64,000 nt of DNA from contig CM076154.1 in the NCBI GenBank assembly GCA_038025085.1, forward strand, positions 34,030,501 through 34,094,500, written 5' to 3'. Below, piece after piece: positions 11,451 to 23,571 of this stretch. Below the pieces are notes generated by a model. That model was not told where the DNA came from. It saw only the letters and a list, made by a program, of their open reading frames with translations, and searched no databases. Source of the DNA: Tetragonia tetragonoides. Lineage: Eukaryota > Streptophyta > Magnoliopsida > Caryophyllales > Aizoaceae. Every line of letters begins with the position of its first letter. The first letter of the stretch is position 1. Position numbers and translations under genes: made by a program.

Positions 11451-11457
11451 TATAAAT
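11451..11457 (+). promoter_or_regulatory. Candidate TATA box of ankyrin/PGG copy 2
   Basis: CCTATAAAT here matches the CCTATAAAT upstream of copy 1 and is followed by related leader sequence (AAGAGGTTA, GAGAGAAAAAAACACAAAGG). It lies about 338 bp upstream of the ATG. The leader ends in a segment (TTGGGTTTTTCCACCTTAA) that reads like the U5 region of a copia LTR, so the promoter may be of retrotransposon origin. Confidence 0.5.
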
Positions 11458-11788
11458 AATCGACTATACTAAGAGGTTAAATATTCTTATCAAAAAGCTG
11501 GTAAGTGTTCTTGAGAGAAAAAAACACAAAGGATTACTCGTGTGTGAGAGCTTTCCTTTGTAAAACACAGTCTTGGGTTGATCGTATGGGTTGTGAATGA
11601 GAGTTGTATTAGAATTTAAAATTTTGAAGGTAACTCTTTAGTATTGTGGTTTTTTCTCTGTTGGGTTTTTCCACCTTAATACTTTATTTGTTTGCTATTG
11701 TTTGTTTTTGATTTTCGCACCTTAAACTCCAACATACTTCTATCCCCAAAAAAAAGCTTAACCAAAGAAGTTAGTAGTGAGAATAGCT

Positions 11789-13738
11789 ATGGAGGAAAGG
11801 CTGTACGATGCAGCAAGAGAGGGGAGTGTAAGCGCGCTACTAAAGTTGATCCAAGATGATCCTCATGTCCTCGATCGATCATATGTCTCCAGAACATATG
11901 GTGAAACTCCATTGCACATAGCTGCCATGCTAGGTCACTTGGACTTTGCTAGGGAGATCCTAAGCAGAAAGCCAATCCTTGCTAAGGAATGCAATAAACA
12001 AGGTTCTACGCCACTTCACCTAGCAACAGCTACCAACAATGTTGAGTTGGTAACACTTTTGTTTGACAACGACCTTCAAAGGTGCATGGCAGTTGATCAG
12101 TTTGGACGAAATCCAGTTCATATTGCAGCGATTAGAGGTCGGGTTGATGTTTTGAAAAGATTGCTGGAAGTTGCACATGATGCAGCTTGCGTGCCAACGA
12201 ACCAGGGTGATAGCATTTTACATCTTTCTGTGCAGTACAACCAATTGGAAGCCCTGAAGGTGTTGGTGAATGATATGAGTGATGATTTTGTAAACTCTAA
12301 GGATCGTCATGGCAACACGGTCTTACATCTTGCAGTGCTTGACAAACAATTTGAGGTATGTTCTTAAGTCTTTACCAAGATTCTAATTTGTCAATGAGAC
12401 AATGCTAGTTTTTCTTAAAAATGCTTTTGATAATTATTACACTTGTTTAGAATTTTGTAAGTGATAGCAACTTGGAATTCCTCATAGAAGCTGGTGTAGA
12501 TCACCTACAATCCAATATTAAATTAGAAAGAGAGTTTCTTTTCAAGTTTTCATTGGAACCAAAACTGACTGCTCTTTGGCAGTCAGAAATGAATAGTCTG
12601 AATTCTGATATATGCTACCTGCAGATTATAGTCCTAGCTTTGGAGTCTATTGTTTTGATGCATGGTTTGTCATCCTATAGTTTGGGTAGATTTGAAAGTT
12701 AGTACCTATTCTATTCTCGATATACACATGATAGTGAATAAGGAATATAACATTAGTCGAGCCTACAACAATCTGCTTAAGCTCTTGATCTAAAAATAAA
12801 AAAAAAACAATCTGCATAAGCTTTTGATTAAGCCGGTTTCAACACAGTAGATGTTGTAATTCACAGCACTTTACGTTTACCCTGTTTCTTTTTTTTTTTG
12901 TTCAATGGACAATGGTGAAATGTGATGTGCTAACTTGAACAACTCAAATGTCAAGGTCTTGAGTTTTTTGCTCGAAAGCACCAACGTAGACGTGAATGCA
13001 GTGAACTCTGACGACCAAACAGCATTGGACATCTTATACATGAAGGACAAAAACTTGATTGGACAAGCCCTTGTTGATGCTGGAGCCATGAGCTCCATTT
13101 CTATTAAGCCTTCATCTTCACTTCCTCAAAGGGGAGGTAAACAAAACTCTTCCAAGATGTTCTTATTGGAGAACCAGGAAGCTGTGATGATTGCAGCATC
13201 GCTAATCGCAGCAGTAGCCTTCCAAGTAGGGGTTAACCCTCCTGGAGGAGTTTATCAAGATACACTAAAAGCGGACCCGAAAAACAATATTACAGGACAT
13301 ATAGCAGGCTTTTCAATATCTGCCTACCGTATGGATTCTCCCCTTTACAGAATGTTTGTGGTGGAAAACACCATCGCCTTGGTGGCGTCTCTCTTTGTGT
13401 TCCTGTTGATCCTCACTAAATTGCCTAATAAGTACAAGTTCTTTTCTGGTGCTTATATGGTGGCTATTTGGGTGGCGATTGTGGCAATTGCAGCTAGTTT
13501 TTTCTCGTCTGTGCTCACTGTCGCCCCTCAGGTTGCGTATGAAAAGGTTGCTCCAATTGCGTATACAGGGCTAGTCATATCAGTGTTATTATGGGTTCTG
13601 ATTATTGTGTGGTACGTGGGAGCGGGGCCTTTGATGATGAAAAAGATCCGGAGCCGGAGGTCTCTTTTGCCAACTCGACCTTCTGTATCTGCCCCTCCTC
13701 TTAATGGTATTAGTACCACCACTCCGCCAACTGTGTAA
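11789..13738 (+). CDS. Ankyrin-repeat/PGG-domain membrane protein, copy 2
   Basis: Two exons: 11789-12355 and 12956-13738, phase-0 intron of 600 bp with GAG|GTATGT donor and TGTCAAG|GTC acceptor; protein 449 aa. The layout is as in copy 1: about five ankyrin repeats in residues 36-215, a Ser-rich linker, then a PGG domain (NPPGG at 286-290) with about four hydrophobic helices and a short basic, Pro/Thr-rich tail. One codon is missing relative to the paralogues in the fourth-fifth repeat (DMSDDFVN). The ATG at 11789 is preferred because it matches copy 1; a GTG four codons upstream is in frame but unlikely. The first 388 bp of coding sequence are identical to copy 3 by eye. A copia element sits 430 bp beyond the stop codon. 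Probable role is membrane-associated defence or stress signalling, inferred from family. Confidence 0.9.
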
Positions 13739-14171
13739 AGTTATGCTCTAACTGGAAGTGTTCAGGGATTGAGAAAACTAGCTGATTGTGTGTGACTTAG
13801 TTCCTTTAAGCTCAACAAACTAGGTTGTACTTGTTGTTTTGGGGTGCCAATATTTACTTATTGGCTGTTTTCCCCAAGTATGTTTGATTTGTTTTTTCTT
13901 TCCATTGATTTGATACAAATATCTACAGCTTGTTTGTCGTCACAAATGCTGAATAGATTCTTGTTTTCCTGTTTTAGATTTCTTATTGCAAAGGCAGATT
14001 AACCAGCTTATCAACTTTTCCTGATTTTAAGCTAGAAAAGCATTAATCTTCAGTTGGTATGTACGTACTTTAGTGACGGATCTTGCTGCTACGTCGCTCA
14101 TCTCGCAACTGACCTCCTCCATGAGGGTCGAGGACATGGTTCACGGGAGGCGTCCAGAGGAAGCTGAATCC
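13739..14171. other. 3' flank of ankyrin copy 2
   Basis: A probable 3' UTR with wording shared with the flanks of copies 1 and 3 is followed by unassigned DNA. The conserved downstream block expected here has been pushed to 19045 by insertion of the copia element at 14172. AATCC at 14167-14171 is the left target duplication. Confidence 0.6.
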
Positions 14172-14464
14172 TGTTGGCTTAAGCTTGAAGCCAATATTAA
14201 AGAGGATAAGGAATCGGAGTATATTTAGGAGATAAGCTAAATATATATTTAGAATTAGGAGTTATCTAATTATGTAGGTTTCCTTTTAGGAATCAGATTC
14301 CTTTTAGGAATCAGATTCACCTCCTTTCTTTGTATATATATATAGATGCTGGTATGTAGCATCATAATCAATTTGTGAGAGATAAAAGAGAGCTTAAGTT
14401 TTGAGAGAGTTTCTTAAGCAATAAAGAGAGTAATCCTTTGATCTTTGTTTCTCTTAAAACATCA
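14172..14464 (+). repeat. 5' LTR of the young copia element
   Basis: The repeat is 293 bp. It contains an 18-bp tandem duplication (AATCAGATTCCTTTTAGG) that the 3' LTR lacks and one extra TA in the TATATATATATAG run. That run is the TATA candidate at about 14332-14343. Confidence 0.95.
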
Positions 14465-14467
14465 TAT

Positions 14468-14479
14468 TGGTATCAGAGC
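14468..14479 (+). other. Primer-binding site
   Basis: TGGTATCAGAGC lies three bases after the LTR end. It is a perfect match to the usual plant initiator-methionine tRNA site for minus-strand priming. Confidence 0.95.
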
Positions 14480-14502
14480 TTGCGTAAATCAAGAGATACA
14501 AG

Positions 14503-17500
14503 ATGAGCGGTGATGAGAAGAAACCATCAACGTCCGGGCTGAAGAAGGAAGGAGGAGCTTCCTCAATCAAATGTCCGATGCTCAATTCCAGTAATTATAC
14601 TGTTTGGGCCATTAGGATGAAGACCTTGCTTAAAGTGAATAAGGTATGGGAGGCCATTGAAAAAGGAGAAGACGATGGAGACAGAAACGACTTAGCAACA
14701 ACACTGTTGTTCAAATCAATTCCGGAAGCTCTCATTCTGCAGGTCGGAAAACTAGAAACTGCAAAGAAAGTATGGGACGCTATAAAACTACGAAACGTTG
14801 GAGCAGATCGTGTCAAAGAAGCGAGACTACAGACGTTAATGGCCGAGTTCGATCGACTTAGGATGAAAGAAACAGAGAAAATTGATGAATTCGTTGGTAA
14901 ACTAACCGAAATAACGTCAAGAGCAGCAGCGTTAGGAGAAGAAATAGAAGAACCCAAAATAGTTCAGAAATTTCTTAAAAGCCTTCCTCGAAAGAAATAT
15001 ATTCACATGGTAGCTTCACTTGAGCAATTACTGGATCTTAAGAAAACTCCTTTTGAAGATATTATAGGGCGTATTAAAGCATATGAAGAACGTATTGCTG
15101 AAGATGAAGAAGAGACTCGTGAAGACCAAAGCAAACTTATGTTTGTAAAATCAGAAACACAACCAACTCGTGTTTTTGATGGAGAAAATCGAAGTAGAGG
15201 ACGTGGTTTTTATAGAGGAGGAGGACGAAGTTACAGAGGTAGAGGACGCGGAGGACGTTATAACGGAACTAAAGATTTGTCCAAAATCGAATGTTTCCGA
15301 TGTGATAAGTTTGGACACTTCACATCGAGTTGTCCAGATCGCCTACTCAAGTTACAGGAAGCTCAAGAATTTAATAACTCAGACACACAGGAAGCAGATG
15401 AACTTATGATGCATGAGGTTGTAGAAACAAATGAAACAGTGCTGCTTAATGAGAAAAACGTAAAACCAAAGGATTTTGAAACTTCTGCAGATGGAGAAAA
15501 CGTCTGGTATTTGGATAACGGGGCTAGTAATCATATGACAGGAAATCGAGATTTCTTCCAATTCATTAATACATCCATCACAGGGAAGGTCAGATTTGGG
15601 GATGTTTCTCGAGTAGACATAAAAGGTAAAGGTTCAATTATGTTTGTCAATAAGAATGGAAAGAAGAGAGTTTTGACCAATGTCTACTTCATCCCGGAAC
15701 TAAAAAGTAACATTATCAGCCTTGGACAGGCTACGGAATCAGGCTGCAAAGTTAGGATGAAGGAAGATTATCTTACTTTACACGACAAAGAAGGAAACTT
15801 GATCACAAGAGCTAGCAGATCGAAGAATCGACTATACAAAGTGATCTTAGAAAGTATTGATACAAGGTGCTTTCAACTCATAACCACAAGTGATTCAAGC
15901 AAATGGCATGCTAGATTAGGACATATTGGAGTAGAATCAATGAAATCAATGGTAAAGAAGGAACTAGTGGTCGGGATCCCTGAAATCGTAATTGGAAAAG
16001 AAATATGTACTTCGTGTCTGCTGGGAAAACAAACGAGAGGATCATTCCCACAAGTTGCCAAATATCGTGCTTCTCAAGTGCTTGAACTTATACATGGAGA
16101 TCTTTGTGGACCTATTACACCTCCTACACCGGCGAGAAACAGATATATATTTGTTTTAATAGATGACTATTCCCGCTATATGTGGACAATCCTATTAAAG
16201 GAAAAGGGAGAAGCATTCGACAAGTTCAGAAAATTCAAGACACTAGTCGAACAAGAGACTGGAGCTGCTATCAAATGTTTTCGTACAGATAGAGGTGGTG
16301 AGTTTACATCTTTAGAATTTCAAAATTTCTGTGAAAAATCTGGGGTAAAAAGGCACTTAACAGCTCCATATTCACCTCAACAAAATGGAGTGGTAGAGAG
16401 GCGAAATAGGACATTGTTGGAGATGACAAGAAGCACTCTAAAACACATGAACATACCAAATTACTTGTGGGGAGAAGCGGTGAGACACTCCACCTATCTA
16501 ATCAATCGAGTTGCATCAAGAGCTTTAGCAAATCAAACTCCATATGAAGCATTTAAGAAGAGGAAGCCTAATGTTAAGCATTTGAGAATTTTTGGATGTA
16601 TCGGTTTTGCTAAAACAGAAGCACAGCATCTTACAAAACTAGATGATAGATCAAAGAAGTTAGTACACCTTGGAACCGAACCAGGAACAAAGGCATACAG
16701 GATGTTTGATCTAACTAATCAGAAGATAATCGTTAGTCGTGATGTTGTGTTTGATGAGTCAAGAGGCTGGGATTGGAATCAACAGAATAAAACAACCAAC
16801 GAAACCGAAGATTTCAGTATAGAACTTGGAGAATTCGGTAATCACGGAGTCGATATCAGTACCCATGCAGAAAATAATTCTGTTTTATCGAACTCAGATT
16901 TTGGAAGCTCTGATTTGACAGTAGCGGAAAACAGAGGAAATACAGAGCACAACAATAATGAAGGCAACATCCAAAATCCAGAAAAAGATTACATTACCAT
17001 TGAAACAGATAACGAAGAAGATGATGAAGCTACAGAAGAAAATCAAGATCATCTGATTCCAAGAAGAACACAACGATTAAGCGTTAAACCAAGTTACCTC
17101 AATGACTACGTAATGATGGCAGAAGAAGAAGGTGAGTATCCATCGCTATGCTTAAATGAAGAACCACGTAACTTCTCTGAAGCTAAAGAATCGAAGGCTT
17201 GGCTGATAGCATGCGAAGATGAAATCCGATCAATAACAAAGAACCAAACCTGGAACCTCGAAGATGCCCCGCTAGGAATTAAACCAATTGGTTTAAAATG
17301 GGTGTTCAAACTAAAGAGAAACTCAGATGGTAGCATCAACAAATACAAAGCAAGACTCGTCGCCAAGGGATATGTGCAAAAACATGGAATAGATTATGAG
17401 GAAGTATTTGCGCCTGTGGCTCGAATTGAGACAATTCGCCTTCTTATTAATCTTGCAGCTTCTAATGGATGGGAAATACATCATCTTGATGTCAAAACAG

Positions 17501-18696
17501 CATTCCTTCATGGAGAACTAAAGGAGACAGTTTATGTTACACAACCGGAAGGTTTCGAAGTAAAAGGATGCAAAGGCAAAGTTTACAAACTCAAGAAAGC
17601 ATTGTATGGATTAAAACAAGCTCCAAGAGCTTGGAATGACAAGTTAAATCAAATACTTCGAGATTTTCAGTTTAAAAGGTGTTCCAAAGAACCATCAGTT
17701 TATCGAAGAGAAGGAAAGCAAGAAATCCTGCTTGTTGCAGTATATGTTGATGACTTATTTGTTACGGGATCGAGCTTGGAGGTTATCATTAAGTTCAAGA
17801 AAGAGATGGAATCCAAATTTGAGATGAGCGACCTCGGCAAGTTATCTTTCTATTTAGGAATGGAGATATATCAAGACAAGGAAGGAATTACGGTAAAACA
17901 AAAACGCTATGCGTTAAAAATCTTAGAAGAAGCTGGAATGAAGGAATGCAACTTGATGCATAAACCTATGGAAGCTGGAATTAAACTATCTAAAGGGCTA
18001 GAAGAAAAGGATATTGATGCGACAAGTTATAGAAAGATCATTGGGTGTCTTCGTTATTTACTTCACACAAGACCAGATTTATCTTATTGTATAGGAGTAC
18101 TAAGTCGTTATATGCAAAAACCGAAGCAATCCCATGGAGTAGCATTGGAGCGATGTCTAAGGTATTTACGAGGTACTGTTGATTTCAGATTGGAGTTTAA
18201 ACAAGCTGGATCAGAAGCAACAAGTTTAGTTGGTTATAGCGATAGTAGCCATAATGTGGATCCGGACGATGGAAAAAGCACCACATGACATGTGTTTTAT
18301 CTTGGCGGAAGTCCAATATCTTGGTGTTCACAAAAGCAAGAAACTGTAGCGTTATCATCTTGCAAAGCTGAATTTATGGCGGGCACAGAGGCAGCAAAAC
18401 AAGCTATTTGGCTTCAAGATTTACTTGGTGAAATCACTGGAAAGATATGTAAAAGGGTTATCATTCGAATTGATAATCAATCTGCAATCGCTCTCACTAA
18501 AAACCCGGTTTTTCATGGTAGAAGCAAACACATACATACGAGGTATCATTTTATCAGAGAATGTGTTGAGAAAGGATTAATAGAAGTAGAACATGTTCCG
18601 GGAAATGAGCAAAAGGCAGACATTCTAACAAAGGCTCTTGGAAGACTCAAATTCAAGGAGATGAGGGACCTTATGGGTATGAAGGATTTAGCTTGA
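14503..18696 (+). pseudogene. Copia gag-pol polyprotein with one in-frame stop
   Basis: A frame of 1398 codons is interrupted only by TGA at codon 1262 (18286-18288). Order: UBN2-type gag (about 20-215); Arg/Gly-rich stretch; zinc knuckle [14 protein letters not shown] at 264; protease with DNGA at about 338 (DSGA is commoner); integrase with the HHCC region (WHARLGH...CTSCLLGKQ) and DDE core ([22 protein letters not shown]); reverse transcriptase with YVDD at 1081-1084; RNase H spanning the stop. All catalytic residues I can recognise before the stop are present. The TGA removes the C-terminal half of RNase H, so the copy is probably defective unless read through. The frame after the stop is otherwise open. 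Confidence 0.95.
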
Positions 18697-18712
18697 GAAT
18701 GACTTCAAGCTT

Positions 18713-18723
18713 AGGAGGGTGAA
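18713..18723 (+). other. Polypurine tract
   Basis: AGGAGGGTGAA directly precedes the 3' LTR and is the plus-strand primer. It lies just after the gag-pol stop codon. Confidence 0.85.
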
Positions 18724-18996
18724 TGTTGGCTTAAGCTTGAAGCCAATATTAAAGAGGATAAGGAATCGGAGTATATTTAGGAGATAAGCTAAATATACAT
18801 TTAGAATTAGGAGTTATCTAATTATGTAGGTTTCCTTTTAGGAATCGGATTCACCTCCTTTCTTTGTATATATATAGATGCTGGTATGTAGCATCATAAT
18901 CAATTTGTGAGAGATAAAAGAGAGCTTAAGTTTTGAGAAAGTTTCTTAAGCAATAAAGAGAGTAATCCTTTGATCTTTGTTTCTCTTAAAACATCA
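18724..18996 (+). repeat. 3' LTR of the young copia element
   Basis: The repeat is 273 bp. By eye it differs from the 5' LTR by three substitutions, the missing 18-bp duplication and a 2-bp TA difference. It is followed by the AATCC target duplication. Confidence 0.95.
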
Positions 18997-19001
18997 AATC
19001 C

Positions 19002-19999
19002 TTCTTCTTTTTCTTTTCTTTTTTAAAATGTACTTCAGTAACCGAGCAGGTTGTATCAGAGTTTGATTCTGCAAAGCATCGTCCCTTCCCCTCCATATCA
19101 GTTTTATGAGTCCACAGAAGACATCAAAGCAAAGATAAAGTCTCTGACAGAAGTTAATCCTAATACCTACAGACCCTTTTTGACATGCATCCACATCAGC
19201 TTTGGGCCTAAACCGACAGACCTTTTTTGTCATGCATCCACATCTCAACTGCTTCTCAATAAACCCTCTGTGAGCTCATTTCATCCTTTTTCTGAACAAC
19301 TTTGCTGTCAAAAGGACAGAAATAAAATGTATGGTCATTAGTCTGAGAGTCCATTTTTCTTTCAGTACAGATGCATGGAGGGTTAAATATTCAGCAAAAC
19401 TACATGATAACTAAATTATATCATCTTGTTCAAAGCAAATCCACACAAGACAAAGCTCCAAATCCTTCTGAACCCCAACACAATCATGAATAGAATTTGT
19501 AGCTGAAAATAAAAGAGAAACAGGTACAAAAAGTCAAACTATCACGCAGAGCCAACATTAACCAATTCACACTTATGAAAATCAGCTTTAGGCCTAAACC
19601 AAGGTAACAGAATAGTTTTTATTTTTTGAAAGATAAGTACAAAGCATTATTACTAGCTTACCAAAACAGAAGCTCATATGTACAGAGCAAAAACAATGCA
19701 ATCAATACTCTGAATAATAGGTAAAAAGTAAAGAACAAGTCAAGGGTGTATGTTCCACAGTTCTGAGTGTTTTCTGACGTTATAACTCTCTCTTCTACCC
19801 ACACATACTTTCTTCATCTACCCCATTGATGATAAGTTTTCATACCCACACAAACTCTCACTCCTCAAGTGGGAAATTGCACAAGTTTTCAGCCGCCCTA
19901 CCGATGGGAAAGTTTGTACTATGCTAGAAAATTCAACTGAATCCAAAAGATTCCTAGCCATATAAGTCTGGCAGCTACTAAAACTACTTTACTGTGGCT
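19002..19999. other. Displaced downstream flank of copy 2 and upstream region of copy 3
   Basis: Positions 19045-19400 are the copy 2 version of the conserved downstream block, moved here by the copia insertion. Positions 19400-19999 contain no gene. A minus-strand tail-like sequence is present at about 19600-19690 (TTTTTATTTTTTGAAAG...AAGCATTATTACTAGC). Homology to the copy 2 promoter edge begins abruptly at 20000. CATATAAG at about 19959 is the only TATA-like candidate near copy 3. Confidence 0.55.
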
Positions 20000-20107
20000 A
20001 CTTTATTTGTTTGCTATTGTTTGTTTTTGATTTTCGCAACTTAAACTCCAACATACTTCTATCCCCAAAAAAAAGCTTAACCAAAGAAGTTAGTAGTGAG
20101 AATAGCT

Positions 20108-22175
20108 ATGGAGGAAAGGCTGTACGATGCAGCAAGAGAGGGGAGTGTAAGCGCGCTACTAAAGTTGATCCAAGATGATCCTCATGTCCTCGATCGATCA
20201 TATGTCTCCAGAACATATGGTGAAACTCCATTGCACATAGCTGCCATGCTAGGTCACTTGGACTTTGCTAGGGAGATCCTAAGCAGAAAGCCAATCCTTG
20301 CTAAGGAATGCAATAAACAAGGTTCTACGCCACTTCACCTAGCAACAGCTACCAACAATGTTGAGTTGGTAACACTTTTGTTTGACAACGACCTTCAAAG
20401 GTGCATGGCAGTTGATCAGTTTGGACGAAATCCAGTTCATATTGCAGCGATTAGAGGTCGGGTTGATGTTTTGAAAAGATTGCTGGAAGTTGCACCTGAT
20501 GCAGCTTGCATGCCAACTAGCCGGGGTGATAGCATTTTACACCTTTGTGTGCAATACAACCAATTGGAAGCTCTGAAGGTGTTGGTAGAAGATATAGGAG
20601 ACAATGAGTTTGTGAACTCTAAGGATCCCGATGGTAACACGGTCTTGCATCTTGCAGTGCTTGAGAAACAATTTGAGGTATGGTCTTAACCAAGACTCTT
20701 ATACAATTTGTCATTGCTATTTTTGTTAGAAAATGCTTTAGATATAATTACTACACTTCTTAAGAATTTTATAACTTATAAACATGCACTCAGTACCTTT
20801 CAACAAAACAAAATTCAAACAAAGAAGCAAGTTGCAAATTCCTCATACACACATGCCAGAAACTGGCCTAGAGAACATCATCTACCAGTTCTATTTGCAT
20901 ATGAGAAGCCTTTCGAATTCTTAACCCGATGCCTTGCAACCTTGATATGCTTTATACTGTAGTAGTTAGCACTTTGCTGCTACATGCAAACTTGATAAAG
21001 TTATGTTAATCTGTTTATGAAAGCTAATTTGCAAGTAAGGAGAACTTGTTAGTTGTAAGCGACAGTGAATAGTCTGAATTCTGATATATCCTACCTGCAG
21101 ATCAATTATAGTCCTAGCTTGGAGTCTATTGTTTCGATGCATGGTTAGCCATCCTATTTTTTAGGTAGATCTGAAAGTTGTATCTATTCTATTCTTGAAA
21201 TTCACATGGTAGATATTGTTCTTCACAGCTCTTGTGTGATACAACTTAAATTTACCCAATATTTTGGATTTTATATTTTTTGGCTCAATGGACAATGGAG
21301 AATTGTGATATACTAACTCTAACAACTTAAATTTCAAGGCCTTGAGTTTTCTGCTGGAAAACACCAACATAGAGATCAATTCAGTAAACTCTGACAAGAA
21401 AACAGCATTGGATATCTTATACATGAAGGACAAAAACATGATTGGACAAGCTCTTGTAGGTGCTGGAGCCATGAGCTCAAGTTCTATTGTTCATATGAGC
21501 TCCAGTTCTGTTAAGCCTATGATGAGCTCTAAATCTATTAAGTATCCTTCGTCTTCGGTTCTTCGAAGGGGAGGTGAACAAAACTCTTTCAAGCAGTTCA
21601 TATTGGAGAAACAGGAAGCCGTAATGGTAGCCGCGTCTCTGATTGCTGCAGCAGCCTTCCAAGTAGGGATTAACCCTCCAGGAGGGCTTTATCAAGATTC
21701 AGTAAAAGCGGACCCGGCCCACAACATTACGAAACATGATGCAGGCTTTTCCATAGCTGCCTACCGTAAGGATTCTCCCCTATACAGAATGTTTGTGGTG
21801 CAGAACACAACTGCCTTGGTGGCGTCTCTCCCTGTGTTCCTGTTGATCCTCACTGGATTGCCTTATAAGTACAGGTTTTTTTCTGGGGCTTATATGGTGG
21901 CTATTTGGGTGTCAATTGTGGCCATTGCAGCTAGTTTTTTCTCGTCCGTGCTCACTGTCGCCCCTCCGGTTGCATATAAGGAGGTTGCTGCCATTGCGTA
22001 TACAGGGCTGGCCATAACAGTGTTATTATGGGTTCTGATTATTGCGTGGTACGTGGGAGCCGGGCCTTTGGTGATGAGAAGAATCCGGAGCCGAAGGTCT
22101 CATTTGCCAGCAAATCGAGCAGTATCTACCACTCCTCTTTTTAAGAATAGTGCCACCACTCAGCAAACTGTGTGA
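20108..22175 (+). CDS. Ankyrin-repeat/PGG-domain membrane protein, copy 3
   Basis: Two exons: 20108-20677 and 21339-22175, phase-0 intron of 661 bp with GAG|GTATGG donor and TTTCAAG|GCC acceptor; protein 468 aa. Domains match copies 1 and 2. The extra length is in the linker between the ankyrin repeats and PGG domain, where a Met-Ser-Ser-Ser/Lys-Pro unit is repeated (MSSSSIVHMSSSSVKPMMSS), probably by codon-repeat expansion. PGG (NPPGG) and about four hydrophobic helices are intact, and the last residues again end in TV. The first 129 codons are nucleotide-identical to copy 2 by eye, then differences become frequent. The gene lacks the TATA-containing leader shared by copies 1 and 2, so its expression may differ. 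Function is inferred from family as for copy 1. Confidence 0.9.
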
Positions 22176-23571
22176 AGTTATGCTGTGACTTTGTTGTTTA
22201 ATTGATCATGTTGTTCAAACTGTTTTGTTAAATTTGTACCAAGAAATTCAGAAAACTAGCTCATTGTGTGTGATGTTGTTCACTTAAGCTCTGTAAACTG
22301 GATTATGCTTGTTTTTGAGTATGCCATTATCAGGTATTTGATGTTTTCTCAAAGTTTTTTTGATTTGTGCTTTCTTTTCATTGATATGATACAAATACGT
22401 AGCTTGTTTTTCTTTGCAAATGCTGTGTAGATTCTCAATTTTCTTTCTTTCCTTCACTGCAAAGGCTAATTAACAAGATTATCAACCTCCTAGGCTCCTA
22501 TCAATTAAATGAGTCGACAGTCGAGAGCAAAGATCAGTTGCTACGTACCCATTTTGTGATACAGATCCAACTGCTTCTCAATAAACCCTCTGTCTGTGTT
22601 CTCCTTTCATCAATTCTTTGAACAACATCTGCTGTTAAAAGGACAAGAGAAAAATTTATGGTCATTAGTCTCAGTGTCCATAAGACCATATTACACATAC
22701 AGGACATGTTTTCTACACTCAGTACAGATACCAATTGAGAGCATATATACTTCTCTTTGATCGATCTGCATTGTCTAGCGGAAACAGCCTCTCTACTAGG
22801 CAACTACATAGGGGGTAGGGGTAAGCCTGCATACATCTGGACATGCCCATACCTCGCCTCTAGTTTGCTCGATCTGCATCTATCAGAGTCTGAAAACTCA
22901 TGGGAAGAAGACTGCAAGAAGGGTCCGCTTTCAAAAGTTTTTCTGCACAAGTATATATAAGCTTTTACCTTCTGTTTTTGCCACAAAATATTGTTTTGAG
23001 AAGCTACTTATGTTATAAACATTAGTCCACCCCATCATCTTTCTTTACCCTAATCATATCAGATTTTGATCAACACAATAACATTTTCATTGAAAAACAC
23101 AGGATTCTTGAGTTTGATGAGAAGCTATTAAGTTTTCTGTTTTTGTGTTGTTCAATTAGTCCCACAAAAGGCATGCACAGGATTGTTTTCGTAGTTCTAG
23201 CTAATTTACAGCCTGCTGTACCCAGGATGATGCCATACTTCTAGACAATATTAATCAACATCTCAACACAATAAAGGTGTGGGTTGACAACCCAGTGGGT
23301 GGATGTATCATTCTCCGAGTACTAATTAAGAAGTGACTCGAAGGAAAACAGAAAAAGTTTCAGTAATACAAGAGATTTGACGTCATTATTGATCTGTTTC
23401 TGCCCCTATCTAACAAAAATTGTTGATCTTATATAAACGTGACCCTTCCTCAATTCAAAAAAAGCTTGAACACGCGAGACATCTACCACTCTACTACTAG
23501 GATGGTTCTCATGATGGATGGCCGGAATTCAGATTCCATTGTCCAAGACAATAGTATTTCATGATGATTAC
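22176..23571. other. 3' flank of ankyrin copy 3 and intergenic DNA
   Basis: A probable 3' UTR runs from 22176 to about 22300, with wording shared by the other copies. The conserved downstream block lies at 22505-22740. From 22741 to 23571 I see no gene; short ORFs on both strands have no recognisable motifs. Confidence 0.5.

Larger units (their letters stand above)
14172..18996 (+). mobile_element. Nearly intact Ty1/copia retrotransposon
   Basis: The element is 4825 bp, with LTRs of 293 and 273 bp (TGTTGG...CATCA) and a perfect 5-bp target duplication AATCC (14167-14171 and 18997-19001). The primer-binding site and polypurine tract are intact. One long gag-pol frame is broken only by a single in-frame TGA. 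The LTRs differ at about three substitutions plus two small indels, so the insertion is young. Domain order (gag, zinc knuckle, protease, integrase, reverse transcriptase, RNase H) is diagnostic for copia. Short LTRs and total size suggest an Ale/Ivana-type lineage, but I cannot fix the clade by eye. It separates copy 2 from its conserved downstream block. Confidence 0.97.
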
